DNA of 64,000 bases from Lachnospiraceae bacterium (GTDB lineage: Bacteria; Bacillota_A; Clostridia; Lachnospirales; Lachnospiraceae): NCBI GenBank assembly GCA_004556565.1, contig SFGN01000002.1, positions 62,001-126,000 on the forward strand. Direction: 5' to 3'. The position numbers were made by a program, and so were the translations under genes. The notes under the pieces are model-generated. The model was not told the origin of the DNA and made no database searches. It saw only the letters and a list, made by a program, of their open reading frames with translations. Of the stretch, positions 18,362 to 28,792 are shown piece after piece; position 1 is the first letter of the stretch, and each line of letters starts with the position of its first letter.

Positions 18362-19561
18362 ATGAAGAAGAAACTATCTTATCTTACTTCTATCGGTTTT
18401 CTGGCGGGAATATTCATTATTGGTTTTTTGAACTTGAAAACACTTTTGCCCCGGATAAAAGAGACAGTCCAAAGTGATACGGAATATTTTGCTGAGGGCG
18501 GAGCCCGGCTGGAGGAGGATTACCGGGTCGGATTCCTTGACAGAAATAAATGGATTGACTTATACGGGCTTTCCCAGAAACTGCTTGGCAGGGAAATCAT
18601 CGGCGATATGGATTTTGTCCGAACGGAAAACGGTCTGATGGATTATGTGACGAAAGACACGGATGTCCTGCCGTTTGCAAATGAAATGGCAGAATTGAAA
18701 TCGATTCTTGATGGGAAAGGAATCCCCCTGTTGTATATTCAGATGCCGGCAAGGGAAGAGCCGGGAGGAACTGACCCTGAAGAGCTTTTGAAAGTACGAA
18801 AGTATTACCGTACGATCCGGGAAGTGACTGACCGGGCGGGAATTGTCTGCATGGATGAGACAGAGATCCTGGCAGGGGAAGCTGCCCCTTCAACGGCAGA
18901 ATTCTTTTTTAAGACGGATATCCATACGACTACCGAGGCAGAAATCTGGATGGCGGGAAAGATAGCAGATAAATTGCAGGAGCTTTATCAGATTGAAATA
19001 TCCGGAGTGATTCAGCCGGAAGATGAACGTTTTTACGTACATTCCCATAAATTCCTCGGAAACCTGGCTCAGTCGGCCGGTATTTATTATAACGGTGTTG
19101 ATACTTTTGAAGAGTACCTTCCCAGATGGGAAACCAGTTTCAGGATGTATGACCTGAACGGGCAGTGGGAGCAGACCGGCAGTTTTGAAGAAGTATTGAT
19201 GAATGGTTATGACGGACAGCTTGAGCTAAGCGGTGAGAATGAAATTTACACCTATTGGATTACAAATTATCTGAAATATGGCTATCCGGCGTACCGGATA
19301 GAAAATCTGAATTCTGACGGCCCTGAGCTTTTGGTTATCTGTGATTCCCTGTGTTATCGTACTTTGTCCTATCTGGCACTGTCCTGCAAGAGCATTACGG
19401 TGATAGATCCCCGGTTCTATCCCGGGGGAGAGGATAATAATATGGTGGAACTGGCACTGAAGGATCGGACGTATGATGCGGCAATGTACTTGCACGGCAC
19501 GTTTTATACGACAAAATACTCCATGTTTGGGGAATGGTCACTGGAAGAAAAGAAAGAATAG
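18362..19561 (+). CDS. DHHW/AlgJ-like SGNH O-acetyltransferase partner
   Basis: A 399-residue protein with an N-terminal membrane anchor (about residues 7-25) and an outside domain. It shows the AlgJ/AlgX/PatB-type SGNH layout with the DxH pair (Asp186, His188 in KTDIHTT) placed before the nucleophile motif (Ser329 in ICDSLC, the GDS-equivalent). It would take acetyl groups from the MBOAT protein and place them on the polymer. The spacing of 18 bases indicates co-translation. The family order of the triad (D and H before S) is as in AlgJ-like proteins. Start ATG 18362; the upstream ribosome site is weak (AAAGG). Confidence 0.82.
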   Translation: MKKKLSYLTSIGFLAGIFIIGFLNLKTLLPRIKETVQSDTEYFAEGGARLEEDYRVGFLDRNKWIDLYGLSQKLLGREIIGDMDFVRTENGLMDYVTKDTDVLPFANEMAELKSILDGKGIPLLYIQMPAREEPGGTDPEELLKVRKYYRTIREVTDRAGIVCMDETEILAGEAAPSTAEFFFKTDIHTTTEAEIWMAGKIADKLQELYQIEISGVIQPEDERFYVHSHKFLGNLAQSAGIYYNGVDTFEEYLPRWETSFRMYDLNGQWEQTGSFEEVLMNGYDGQLELSGENEIYTYWITNYLKYGYPAYRIENLNSDGPELLVICDSLCYRTLSYLALSCKSITVIDPRFYPGGEDNNMVELALKDRTYDAAMYLHGTFYTTKYSMFGEWSLEEKKE

Positions 19562-19564
19562 GGG

Positions 19565-19596
19565 TTACAGCTCTGCTGTAATGGGTGTTTTTTTGT
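19565..19596 (+). terminator. Possible terminator after the MBOAT/DHHW pair
   Basis: TTACAG-CTCTG-CTGTAA followed, five bases later, by seven T. The stem is short, so it may terminate only partly. Confidence 0.5.
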
Positions 19597-19692
19597 CAAC
19601 GTCCGGTCACACAGACAACGGTTGACAAACAACAGGGTAATAGCTAAAATGGATGAAGATTATATGGAAGATTAAAAGGGAGAGAACTGGCG

Positions 19693-21642
19693 ATGGTGAT
19701 TGACAGTACAAATGCAAAGCGTTTGGCGATTTATTTTTTTTATGATAAACGAGGAATTGTAGACAGATATGTTCCGTATTTTCTTGAAGATCTGAGGCAA
19801 AACGTATCTGAGATTTTTGTCGTATGTAACGGGAAATTAATGCCGGAAGGACGGGAAAAGCTGGAAGAATACGGAACCGTCATGGTGCGGGAGAATAAAG
19901 GGTTTGATGTGTGGGCATATAAAACAGCACTGGAAACCTATGGATGGGAAAAGCTTAAAGAATATGACGAAGTAATCATGCTCAACAATACCATCATGGG
20001 TCCGGTATATCCATTTAAAGAAACATTTGCCAAAATGGACAAGACAGACGTGGACTTCTGGGGGCTGACAGAGTATTTCAAGATTAAAGGCGACCCGTTC
20101 GGCTATTCTCCTTACGGCTATCTTCCTGACCACATCCAGTCACACTGGATTGCCTGCAGAAGAAGCCTTGTCGGCAGCCGGGATTTTCAGGAATACTGGG
20201 AAAACATGCCGATGATTGAAGATTATGCCCAGGCAGTCGGAAAGCATGAATCGATTTTTACGAAGACATTTGAAGATAAAGGATATAAATGGACCGTATC
20301 TGTGGAATGTGAAGATCTGCGCGGATATAGCGGCTACCCTCTGATGATGTGTCCGAAGAAGCTTCTGGCTGAACGTCGTTGTCCGATTTTTAAAAAACGC
20401 AGCTTTTTCCACATGGAGTCAGATTATCTGAGGAATACGGCCGGAGAGCAGACAAGCGAATTATTTGAATATCTGGACAATGAAACGGATTATGATGTGG
20501 ATTTTATCTGGGAGACAATTCTGAAAGACTATCATCAGTATGATATCATGAAGAATCTGAACCTGACCTACATTTTACCGACCAACCAGTATAACAAAGA
20601 AGTGCTGAAAGAGCAGATGAAGAAAAATAAAGTGGCCCTTGTGATGCATCTTTATTTTGAAGATCTGCTTGAAGAGTCGTACCATTATGTCTCATCTATG
20701 CCGGAAGAGGCGGATATCTATCTGACGACAGACACAGAGGAGAAGAAGAAAGCGATAGAAAAAGTATTTGCGGGTCTGAAATGCAACAAGCTTGAAGTAC
20801 GTGTCATTCAGAACCGTGGACGCGATGTGAGCAGCCTGCTTGTGGGCGTGAAGGATGTCATTATGGATTATGATATCGCATGCTTTGCACACGACAAGAA
20901 GACAGCGCAGATCAAACCGGGGACGATAGGGGCATCATTTGCCTATAAATGCTATGAAAATACACTTTCAAACCGGGCATATGTGGCAAATGTCATCAAT
21001 ACCTTTGCAACAAATCCGCGCCTGGGACTTTTGTGCCCGCCGGAGCCGAACCACAGCAGATTTTTTATTACGCTCGGATTTGAGTGGGGGCCGAATTATA
21101 ATGTGACGGAACAGCTTGCAAAAGATCTTGGCCTGACTGTTCCGATGAGTCCGTATATCCCTCCGGTCGCACCGCTTGGGACTATGTTCTGGTTCCGTCC
21201 TGAGGCAATGAAGCCTCTGTACGCGAAAGACTGGGAATATGAAGATTTTCCGCCGGAGCCGAACAAAATTGACGGGACGCTTTTACATGCGATTGAACGT
21301 ATTTATCCGTTTGTTGTGCAGGAGTCAGGTTATTATCCTGCATTCGGCATGACGGATAGATTCGGTGCAATTGAATTCAACAACCTGCATTATTATGTGA
21401 AAGAATATAACCGGGTTCTCGGAAGCAACGGACTCGGACCGTACCATGATGAAATGGTGAGCAAACTGAATCAGATTCTTACAACCCGCGGTTCCTTTAA
21501 AGCAGTGCTTAAGCTGCGGATTAAAGAAGGACTGAAACGGCATCTCCCTAAGAAACTGTACAAATCACTGAAAAAGAAATGGAAAATATTCAGAGGATAT
21601 GAGGGTGCAGAGGATATCACGGTAGCGGGTGAAGATGATTAA
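19693..21642 (+). CDS. Rhamnan synthesis RgpF-family protein, paralogue 1
   Basis: A 649-residue protein starting at ATG 19693 (GGGAG upstream). It has two related parts. The N-terminal part (to about residue 290) shows RLAIYFFYD, NKGFDVWAY and MLNNTIMGP. The C-terminal part (from about 315) is the classic RgpF domain with the NRGRD motif at residues 374-378, FAHDKKT at 398-404, and LGTMFWFRPEA. RgpF-family proteins act in assembly of rhamnose-glucose wall polysaccharides, probably as glycosyltransferases in the cytoplasm. A basic C-terminal tail (KRHLPKKLYKSLKKK) may bind the membrane. A close paralogue follows at 21881, behind its own promoter. Confidence 0.88.
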   Translation: MVIDSTNAKRLAIYFFYDKRGIVDRYVPYFLEDLRQNVSEIFVVCNGKLMPEGREKLEEYGTVMVRENKGFDVWAYKTALETYGWEKLKEYDEVIMLNNTIMGPVYPFKETFAKMDKTDVDFWGLTEYFKIKGDPFGYSPYGYLPDHIQSHWIACRRSLVGSRDFQEYWENMPMIEDYAQAVGKHESIFTKTFEDKGYKWTVSVECEDLRGYSGYPLMMCPKKLLAERRCPIFKKRSFFHMESDYLRNTAGEQTSELFEYLDNETDYDVDFIWETILKDYHQYDIMKNLNLTYILPTNQYNKEVLKEQMKKNKVALVMHLYFEDLLEESYHYVSSMPEEADIYLTTDTEEKKKAIEKVFAGLKCNKLEVRVIQNRGRDVSSLLVGVKDVIMDYDIACFAHDKKTAQIKPGTIGASFAYKCYENTLSNRAYVANVINTFATNPRLGLLCPPEPNHSRFFITLGFEWGPNYNVTEQLAKDLGLTVPMSPYIPPVAPLGTMFWFRPEAMKPLYAKDWEYEDFPPEPNKIDGTLLHAIERIYPFVVQESGYYPAFGMTDRFGAIEFNNLHYYVKEYNRVLGSNGLGPYHDEMVSKLNQILTTRGSFKAVLKLRIKEGLKRHLPKKLYKSLKKKWKIFRGYEGAEDITVAGEDD

Positions 21643-21660
21643 AAGAATTAGTTATATATG

Positions 21661-21722
21661 AAAAACAAAACCCCGGTGTTGTCTGCCCATCCGGCAGGCA
21701 GCATCAGGGGTTTTGTTTTTTT
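21661..21722 (+). terminator. Strong intrinsic terminator after RgpF paralogue 1
   Basis: A long stem (AAAACAAAACCCC... pairing with ...GGGGTTTTGTTTT, with inner CTGCC/GGCAG) followed by a run of seven T. It splits the locus into two transcription units. Confidence 0.85.
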
Positions 21723-21816
21723 AAAATATCTGTACTATAAATAATTGTGCATGAAAAATGTGTCAATGCTGTCCGGCATAAACATTAACTCTGATAATTG
21801 AAAGTTTTAAAAAGCA

Positions 21817-21845
21817 TTGGATAAATGTTGTGTATATGGTATAAT
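21817..21845 (+). promoter_or_regulatory. SigmaA promoter for RgpF paralogue 2
   Basis: TTGGAT (21817-21822), 17-base spacer, TATAAT (21840-21845). The first 13 bases of -35 plus spacer (TTGGATAAATGTT) are identical to the rfbA promoter at 26276. Confidence 0.75.
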
Positions 21846-21880
21846 TTACAGAATGAGAGTGGTATTGGCGGGAGGAAGAT

Positions 21881-23848
21881 ATGAAAATCGAAAAGAATCC
21901 AAAACGGCTGGCGATTTATTTTTTCTTTGATAAAGAAGGTATTGTAGACCGGTATGTTCCTTATTTCCTTAAGGATTTAAAAAAGAACGTATCTGATCTG
22001 CTGATTGTATCAAACGGTGCTCCGACAAAAGAAGGTGAGCAGACTCTGAAGGAATACGGAGAGCTTTTTGTCAGGGATAATACCGGTTTTGATGTGTGGG
22101 CGTATAAAGAAGCCCTGGAGCATTATGGATGGGAAGCCCTGGAGCAGTATGATGAGGTGATCCTTCTTAATAGTACAATCATGGGTCCAGTCTTTCCGTT
22201 GAAGGAAACGTTTGACAGGATGGATGCCAGGGACGTGGACTTCTGGGGGATGACCATGTATTTCAGACAGGACCGTGATTCTTCCGGATGCTGCTGTTAC
22301 GGCTATATTCCGGATCATATCCAGTCCCATTTTATTGCCTGCCGGAAAAGCCTGGTGAAGAGCAGGGAGTTTCATGAATACTGGGAGAATATGCCGATGA
22401 TTCACAGCTACTGGGAATCGGTCGGAAAACATGAGATGGTTTTCACAAAGTATTTCGAAGATCTCGGATTTAAGAGTGCCCTGTCGGTCGATATGGAGGA
22501 TCTGCGCGGGTTCAGCAGTTATCCGCTAATGATGTGTCCGACAAAGCTTATTACAGAGCGGCGGTGTCCGATTTTTAAGAGAAGGATGTTTTTTCACGAG
22601 CCGAAAGACTTTATGAGTCAGACGGCAGGGGAACAGACACGTCAGCTTTTCGATTTTCTGGAAACGGAAACCGATTATGACACAGATTTTATATGGGAAT
22701 CAATACTAAGCAGGTATAATCATGCAGATATCGTGAAAGATCTGAATCTGAATTTTGTGCTGTCGGAAAAGTATTCCGATGTAAGAGGGTGTGAATCTGC
22801 GCTGCGGGATAATAAGACTGCACTGATTTTGTATCTGCAGTATGAAGAACTTTTTGAGCAGTCTTTTTCATATGCATCTTCTATGCCGGAGCAGGCAGAT
22901 GTTTATATCATAACGGATACTCCGGAAAAGAAAGCAAAAGCAGAAAAGGTATTCAAAGGACTGAGCTGTAATCGTCTGGAACTAAAAGTGATGCAGGAAG
23001 GCGGGGATGTGGCGGCCCTCCTGGTTGGGATGAAAGATGTGATCATGCAGTACAGTATTGCCTGTTTCGTACAGGATATGGAGAGCCGTGCAAGTTCGGT
23101 GATTCTGGGATATGAGAAGAGATGCTTCGGAAGTGTCCTGGCGGGCAAAGATTTTGTCAGAAATGTGATTCTGGCCTTTCACCGGAATCCGAGGCTTGGA
23201 TTTCTTGCACCGCCTCCGCCGAATCACGGACCATATTTTACGAATATAGGTAATGAATGGAGAAATTATTACCCGAAGGTAAAAGAGTTAATGCAGGAGC
23301 TGGGAATCAATGTTCCTGTTTCTGAAGACAGGCCGCCGGTCTGCCCGCTGGAAACTGTATTCTGGTTCCGCCCGGAGGCATTGAAGCCGCTGTTTAGCAG
23401 ACAGTGGAAAGCAAAAGAGTTTCAGATAGAAGCAGAATATGAAGAAAATATACTGGCCTGCGCGGTTGAACGGCTGTATCCCTTTGCTGTACAGCAGTCG
23501 GGATTCTATCCGGCTGTACTTATGTCTGACGAGACTGCACAGACAGAACTTGAAAACCTGAGTTTTTATGTCAGGGAATATAATACGATTCTTATGAATC
23601 ATGGTATTGAGAATTATCATCAGTATATGTGTGAGACTCTGGACCGGACTGTGGCGGACGGATTGTCAGTACAGGAAATAAAATCTGAAATGCAGAGGGC
23701 TTTGGGCAGTGAGGAGTACCTGAAGAGGGAGCTGGAAGCTTTTAAAAAAGACAGAGAAGTGATAGAAAACATGTCCCTTGCCGGGATACTTAAATTCTGG
23801 CTCAGAAATCAACGAAACCGGATGAAAGCAGCACGCGAGAAAAAGTAG
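21881..23848 (+). CDS. RgpF-family protein, paralogue 2, with altered C-terminal motifs
   Basis: A 655-residue paralogue of the 19693 product, similar along its whole length; ATG 21881 after GGGAGG. The N-terminal part keeps RLAIYFFFD, NTGFDVWAY and LLNSTIMGP. In the C-terminal domain, the NRGRD motif has become EGGD (373-376) and the HDKKT stretch has become QDMES (398-402). These positions are conserved in the family, so the C-terminal domain may have lost activity or changed specificity, while the N-terminal domain looks intact. It begins a second transcription unit with the pyruvyltransferase and GT2 genes behind it. Confidence 0.86.
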   Translation: MKIEKNPKRLAIYFFFDKEGIVDRYVPYFLKDLKKNVSDLLIVSNGAPTKEGEQTLKEYGELFVRDNTGFDVWAYKEALEHYGWEALEQYDEVILLNSTIMGPVFPLKETFDRMDARDVDFWGMTMYFRQDRDSSGCCCYGYIPDHIQSHFIACRKSLVKSREFHEYWENMPMIHSYWESVGKHEMVFTKYFEDLGFKSALSVDMEDLRGFSSYPLMMCPTKLITERRCPIFKRRMFFHEPKDFMSQTAGEQTRQLFDFLETETDYDTDFIWESILSRYNHADIVKDLNLNFVLSEKYSDVRGCESALRDNKTALILYLQYEELFEQSFSYASSMPEQADVYIITDTPEKKAKAEKVFKGLSCNRLELKVMQEGGDVAALLVGMKDVIMQYSIACFVQDMESRASSVILGYEKRCFGSVLAGKDFVRNVILAFHRNPRLGFLAPPPPNHGPYFTNIGNEWRNYYPKVKELMQELGINVPVSEDRPPVCPLETVFWFRPEALKPLFSRQWKAKEFQIEAEYEENILACAVERLYPFAVQQSGFYPAVLMSDETAQTELENLSFYVREYNTILMNHGIENYHQYMCETLDRTVADGLSVQEIKSEMQRALGSEEYLKRELEAFKKDREVIENMSLAGILKFWLRNQRNRMKAAREKK

Positions 23849-23893
23849 CAAAAGAAATACCGGCATACTGCAAAAGAGAGTTAGGAGGCGCGA

Positions 23894-25006
23894 ATGGCAA
23901 AGAAAGTACTGGTATATGCATATCTTGAAGGGAATCTGGGGGATGACCTGATGGTCTGGATTCTTTGCAGAAGATATCCCCATGTTCAGTTCCGGGTTCT
24001 GGCACATGAGTCTTATAAAACGACTTTCCGGGGACTGAAAAATCTGAAAGTGTATTCCTTTAATGACAGGCAGGTGGTCGTGTGGAATAAGGTCTTGAAT
24101 GTTGTGAAGCATGGAAAAGAGGATTTTTTCAGGAGAATGGTAAGGAAAGCGGATGCAGTAGTCCATATCGGCGGTTCAGTATATACCCAGCACGAGAATT
24201 ATCAGATGTCTTTCATGAGTGATTATGTTTTAAGAGATACAAGCAGACGGATGTATGTGTGCGGGGCGAATTTCGGGCCATATCGCGATGAAAGCTTCTA
24301 TCAGAACTATTATAATCTTCTGGCAAGGTACGACGGGGTATGCTTCCGTGACAGATATTCATACGGATTATTTGAGGCTCTCCCGAATGTGCGTTATGCA
24401 CCGGACGTCGTGTTCAATTACAGACCGTCCGCGTATATACAAAAAGGGGATGAAAAGAAGCAGGTTCTCATATCAGCGATTCAGATGAAGAACCGGGGAG
24501 GTGCATTTGCAATCTGCGGGTATGCAGAGGACTACCGGAATTTTATGGCGGGAATTACGGAAAAGTATATTGATTCCGGATACCGTGTGAAATTTGTATC
24601 CTTCTGTAAATCGCAGGGAGACCCGGAAGCGGCTGCTGAAATCATAGACTGTATCAGCCCGGGAAAAAGGACGATGATTGAACAATATGTGTATGAAAAT
24701 AACCCTGAAGAGGCAGTCAGTCTTTTTGACGAGTCAGAAATCGTAATCGGGACTCGTTTCCACAGCATTATACTGGGATGGCTGAAGGATAAAAAAGTCC
24801 TGCCTGTCGTATATGATGCGAAAACACTTCATACTTTGGAGGATAATGGCTGTGGTTCTTATGTGACTCTGGATCAGTTAAAAGGGGCGGATGTTGACCG
24901 TCTGGCAGGGCAGGCACAGCGGCTTCCCGCTGAGCTGAGGGAACAGCTTTTAAAAGATTCACAAAATCAGTTCGCAGACCTGGATGGGTTTTTAAACGAA
25001 CTTTGA
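23894..25006 (+). CDS. Polysaccharide pyruvyl transferase family protein
   Basis: A 370-residue protein starting at ATG 23894 (TTAGGAGG upstream). It has the family's N-terminal GNLGDDLM motif, the mid-protein VHIGGSVYTQ and FRDRYSYGLF segments, and the C-terminal IGTRFHSIILGW motif. Members such as CsaB transfer pyruvate from phosphoenolpyruvate to wall-polysaccharide sugars; pyruvylated polymer is the ligand of SLH domains. Six SLH proteins are encoded on either side of this locus, which makes a CsaB-like role attractive. However, the family is broad and many members act on other polymers, so the specific role is inference. Confidence 0.88.
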   Translation: MAKKVLVYAYLEGNLGDDLMVWILCRRYPHVQFRVLAHESYKTTFRGLKNLKVYSFNDRQVVVWNKVLNVVKHGKEDFFRRMVRKADAVVHIGGSVYTQHENYQMSFMSDYVLRDTSRRMYVCGANFGPYRDESFYQNYYNLLARYDGVCFRDRYSYGLFEALPNVRYAPDVVFNYRPSAYIQKGDEKKQVLISAIQMKNRGGAFAICGYAEDYRNFMAGITEKYIDSGYRVKFVSFCKSQGDPEAAAEIIDCISPGKRTMIEQYVYENNPEEAVSLFDESEIVIGTRFHSIILGWLKDKKVLPVVYDAKTLHTLEDNGCGSYVTLDQLKGADVDRLAGQAQRLPAELREQLLKDSQNQFADLDGFLNEL

Positions 25007-25069
25007 TTATAAGGATTGATAAAAAGAATACAAGTGAAAAACTGTTGGAAAAGGAGAATGTTAAGCGAT

Positions 25070-26290
25070 ATGAAGCAGCCGTTGGTCAGTATCGTAATGG
25101 TGAATTATAACCATGAGGATTTTATAGGGGAGTCCATAGAAAGTGTGATTGCCCAGACATATGAGAACTGGGAGCTGATCATTGTGGATGACGGCTCCAC
25201 GGATTCTTCCCCGGAGATTATCAGAAAGTATGCGGCGCGTGAGCCCAGGATCAGACCGTGCCTGCAGGATCGTAACCGGCATATCTGTGCGGCAACGAAT
25301 ATTGGATTTGCCAATGTGACCGGAGAATTTGTGGCAAGGCTCGACAGTGATGATGTATGGTGTGCGCGTAAACTGGAAAAACAGATTCAGTACATGAGGG
25401 AACATCCAGAAGGGGCACTTTGTTTTACAAAGCTGGATATTATAGACGGGAATGGGAAAATCGTGAATGAGTCACAGGATGTGCTTTATCAGATTTACAA
25501 CGGACGCGAGGACGGGAAAAAGGGATGGATACGGCATTTCTTCTTTTATGGGAATACGCTTATCCAGTCGACGCTTCTTATGAAACGGGAAGTGCTTGAT
25601 GAGACCGGCGGTTTTAATCTTGCCTACATGCAGGGGCATGATTTTGATTTCTTTGTGAGGGCAATACTGAAATATGATTTCATTTTTCTGGAAGAACCGC
25701 TGGTTAAATACCGCAGGACGGAAGTGCAGAACAGTGCATGGAATGATGACAATAACCGCCGGTTTTTCAATGAACATATGAATATCCGATATCATTTCTT
25801 TGATAACATGCCGGATGAAATGTTCAAAGAAATCTTTCGGGATGATTTCGTAAATCATGATTCTTCGACTCATGAGGAGCTGCTGTGTGAGCAGGCGTTT
25901 CTCTTATGCAGATGCATCCATGAAAAGGAAAGTAACCCGGTGCTCGGGCTTAAGAAACTGGAGGAACTGATGCAAAATCCGGATATTGCAGACTTGCTTG
26001 AGAAGAAGTTCCATTATACGCCGAAGGATTATTATCAGCAGTCGGTAAGACCGTTGTTTGTTACGGATGCTATTTTAGGAGAGCTGGAAAATCTGAGAAA
26101 ACTTTGCCCGATGCTGAATGATCAGATCGTTGCCCTGCGAAGTGCGAACCAGGATATTTCCGGGCAGCTTCAGAGGCAGCAGGAGGAGATTACTAAGCTT
26201 CGGGAAACGATAAACCGGATGGAGCAGTCGAAGAGTTGGAAAATTACAAAACCTTTAAGAAATATTAAAAAAACGTTGGATAAATGTTAA
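25070..26290 (+). CDS. GT2 glycosyltransferase with C-terminal coiled coil
   Basis: About 406 residues from ATG 25070 (MKQPLVSIVMV). AAGGAG lies 13 bases upstream, which is long; ATG 25058 is closer but only two bases from it, so the start is uncertain by four codons. A GT-A domain (about residues 5-230) shows SIVMVNYNHEDF, IIVDDGSTDSS and the DSDDVW metal motif. The C-terminal part has a coiled coil (about 355-390: NLRKLCPMLNDQIVALRSAN then QLQRQQEEITKLR) and a basic end SWKITKPLR seen in many wall-polymer transferases. It probably adds a sugar to the growing polymer at the membrane. The -35 box of the rfbA promoter lies in its last codons. Confidence 0.88.
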   Translation: MKQPLVSIVMVNYNHEDFIGESIESVIAQTYENWELIIVDDGSTDSSPEIIRKYAAREPRIRPCLQDRNRHICAATNIGFANVTGEFVARLDSDDVWCARKLEKQIQYMREHPEGALCFTKLDIIDGNGKIVNESQDVLYQIYNGREDGKKGWIRHFFFYGNTLIQSTLLMKREVLDETGGFNLAYMQGHDFDFFVRAILKYDFIFLEEPLVKYRRTEVQNSAWNDDNNRRFFNEHMNIRYHFFDNMPDEMFKEIFRDDFVNHDSSTHEELLCEQAFLLCRCIHEKESNPVLGLKKLEELMQNPDIADLLEKKFHYTPKDYYQQSVRPLFVTDAILGELENLRKLCPMLNDQIVALRSANQDISGQLQRQQEEITKLRETINRMEQSKSWKITKPLRNIKKTLDKC

Positions 26291-26304
26291 GTGTGTGCTA
26301 TAAT
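26276..26304 (+). promoter_or_regulatory. SigmaA promoter for rfbA, starting inside the GT2 gene
   Basis: TTGGAT (26276-26281), 17-base spacer, TATAAT (26299-26304). The -35 box forms codons near the end of the GT2 gene. It shares TTGGATAAATGTT with the promoter at 21817. Confidence 0.72.
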
Positions 26305-26456
26305 CAATCGGAACATCGGGTTGCTGTATAAAGTCAGAAGGAAGTAAGAAAAAGACAGATAGCTGAAATAGCCGGTGTTTTGCAGATTCAGAATCAGAAA
26401 CAAAAACAATCAGATAAACAGATTTAGAGAGGAATGTACCAGACAGGAGGTTATTT

Positions 26457-27326
<870 letters not shown>

Positions 27327-27341
27327 TAAGGAGACAGAAAA

Positions 27342-27887
27342 ATGGGAAAGATACAGGTTGAAACTTGTGAAATTGAAGGATTGAAAGTGATTACTCCGGC
27401 GGTGTTCGGCGACGAACGCGGATATTTTATGGAGACATATAACTACAATGATTATAAAGCTGCCGGGATTGACATGGAATTTGTTCAGGACAATCAGTCC
27501 AGCTCGAAGAAGGGGGTTCTCCGGGGGCTGCATTTTCAGATCAACTATCCCCAGGATAAGCTTGTACGCGTTGTAAGCGGGGAAGTATTTGACGTGGCTG
27601 TGGATCTGCGAGAAGGTTCTGCCACATACGGTCAGTGGCACGGAGTTATTCTTTCTGCGGAGAATAAAAAACAGTTTTTTATTCCTAAAAATTTTGCACA
27701 CGGATTCCTCGTGCTGTCAGATTCCGCAGAGTTTGCATATAAGTGTACGGATTTCTATCATCCGAACGATGAAGGCGGACTTGCATGGAATGACCCGGAT
27801 ATCGGAATTGACTGGCCGATTCCGGAAGGAATGGAACTGACGATTTCTGAGAAGGATCAGAAATGGAAAGGAATTAAATCTTTATAA
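27342..27887 (+). CDS. rfbC: dTDP-4-dehydrorhamnose 3,5-epimerase
   Basis: A 181-residue cupin-fold epimerase starting at ATG 27342 (AAGGAG upstream). It shows the family blocks GDERGYFMET, QDNQSSSKKGVLRGLHFQ with the catalytic histidine, VAVDLREGS and KNFAHGFLVLS. It epimerises C3 and C5 of dTDP-4-keto-6-deoxyglucose, the third rhamnose step. Together with rfbA, rfbB and the RmlD domain, the complete pathway is present in this window. Confidence 0.96.
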   Translation: MGKIQVETCEIEGLKVITPAVFGDERGYFMETYNYNDYKAAGIDMEFVQDNQSSSKKGVLRGLHFQINYPQDKLVRVVSGEVFDVAVDLREGSATYGQWHGVILSAENKKQFFIPKNFAHGFLVLSDSAEFAYKCTDFYHPNDEGGLAWNDPDIGIDWPIPEGMELTISEKDQKWKGIKSL

Positions 27888-27995
27888 ATGTCGGTAAAAC
27901 TCAAGGCATGCGCCGGACGAGGCCGATGCTTTAGTGGGCAGGAAAGCTGCCGGCAAGATTTCTGTATTGAACTGAAAAATTGGAGGTAATGAAGA

Positions 27996-28772
27996 TTGTC
28001 GACTTATATACATAACTTTTTGGCATATAAGGAGCTGCTCAAAGAGTTGGTAAGAAGAGATATTAAAATCAAATACAGACGCTCTTTTCTTGGAATCCTG
28101 TGGTCTGTACTGAATCCGCTGGGAATGATGATCATAATGACCATTGTTTTTTCCAGCGTGTTCCGCGCGAATATCGAGAATTTCCCGGTATATCTTATGT
28201 GCGGGCAGGTGATTTTTAACTTTTACAATGAAGCCAGCAATATGGCAATGAGTTCAATTCTGGGAAATGCTTCTCTGATTAAAAAAGTATATGTCCCGAA
28301 GTACTTTTTCCCCATGTCCAAGGTTTGCTCATGCTGCGTAAACCTGCTTACTTCATTTATCGCATTGATGATAGTTGTTGTGGTGACGGGGACAAAAATC
28401 AGCTGGACGATTTTATTCTTTTTAATACCGATATTATATGTATTCGTCTTTTCGCTGGGCATGGGCCTTTTGTTGTCCGCACTGGTGGTTTCCTTCCGTG
28501 ACCTGCAGCATCTGTACGGAATCCTGATTACCGGATGGCTGTATCTGACACCGATATTTTATCCGGTGGAGATTCTTCCGGGATGGGTACGCACGATCGT
28601 GGAGCTGAACCCGCTGACAAATATTATCACGATTCTCAGAGGTATGGTCATGTACGGGACGCTTTCAGAGCCGATGCTCCATATAAAATGTATCATCGCA
28701 TGTATTCTGGCGATGGCGGCAGGTCTTTATGTATTCTATAAACAGCAGGATACATTTATATTAAAAGTATAA
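27996..28772 (+). CDS. Polysaccharide ABC exporter permease (TagG/Wzm-like)
   Basis: A 258-residue ABC-2 type permease with six membrane helices. TTG 27996 is used because GGAGG lies nine bases upstream. The N-terminal RRDIKIKYRRSFLGILWSVLNPL is the classic amphipathic start of TagG/Wzm/RfbA-type exporters. The ATPase gene follows with a 20-base gap. The pair would flip the lipid-linked rhamnose polymer across the membrane, so synthesis here is ABC-dependent rather than Wzy-dependent. Confidence 0.93.
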   Translation: MSTYIHNFLAYKELLKELVRRDIKIKYRRSFLGILWSVLNPLGMMIIMTIVFSSVFRANIENFPVYLMCGQVIFNFYNEASNMAMSSILGNASLIKKVYVPKYFFPMSKVCSCCVNLLTSFIALMIVVVVTGTKISWTILFFLIPILYVFVFSLGMGLLLSALVVSFRDLQHLYGILITGWLYLTPIFYPVEILPGWVRTIVELNPLTNIITILRGMVMYGTLSEPMLHIKCIIACILAMAAGLYVFYKQQDTFILKV

Positions 28773-28792
28773 TGGTATGGGAGGAAGATAAG

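Noticed and set aside
26305..26456. Riboswitch in the rfbA leader
   Set aside because: The leader is A-rich with no stable hairpin or known aptamer motif.
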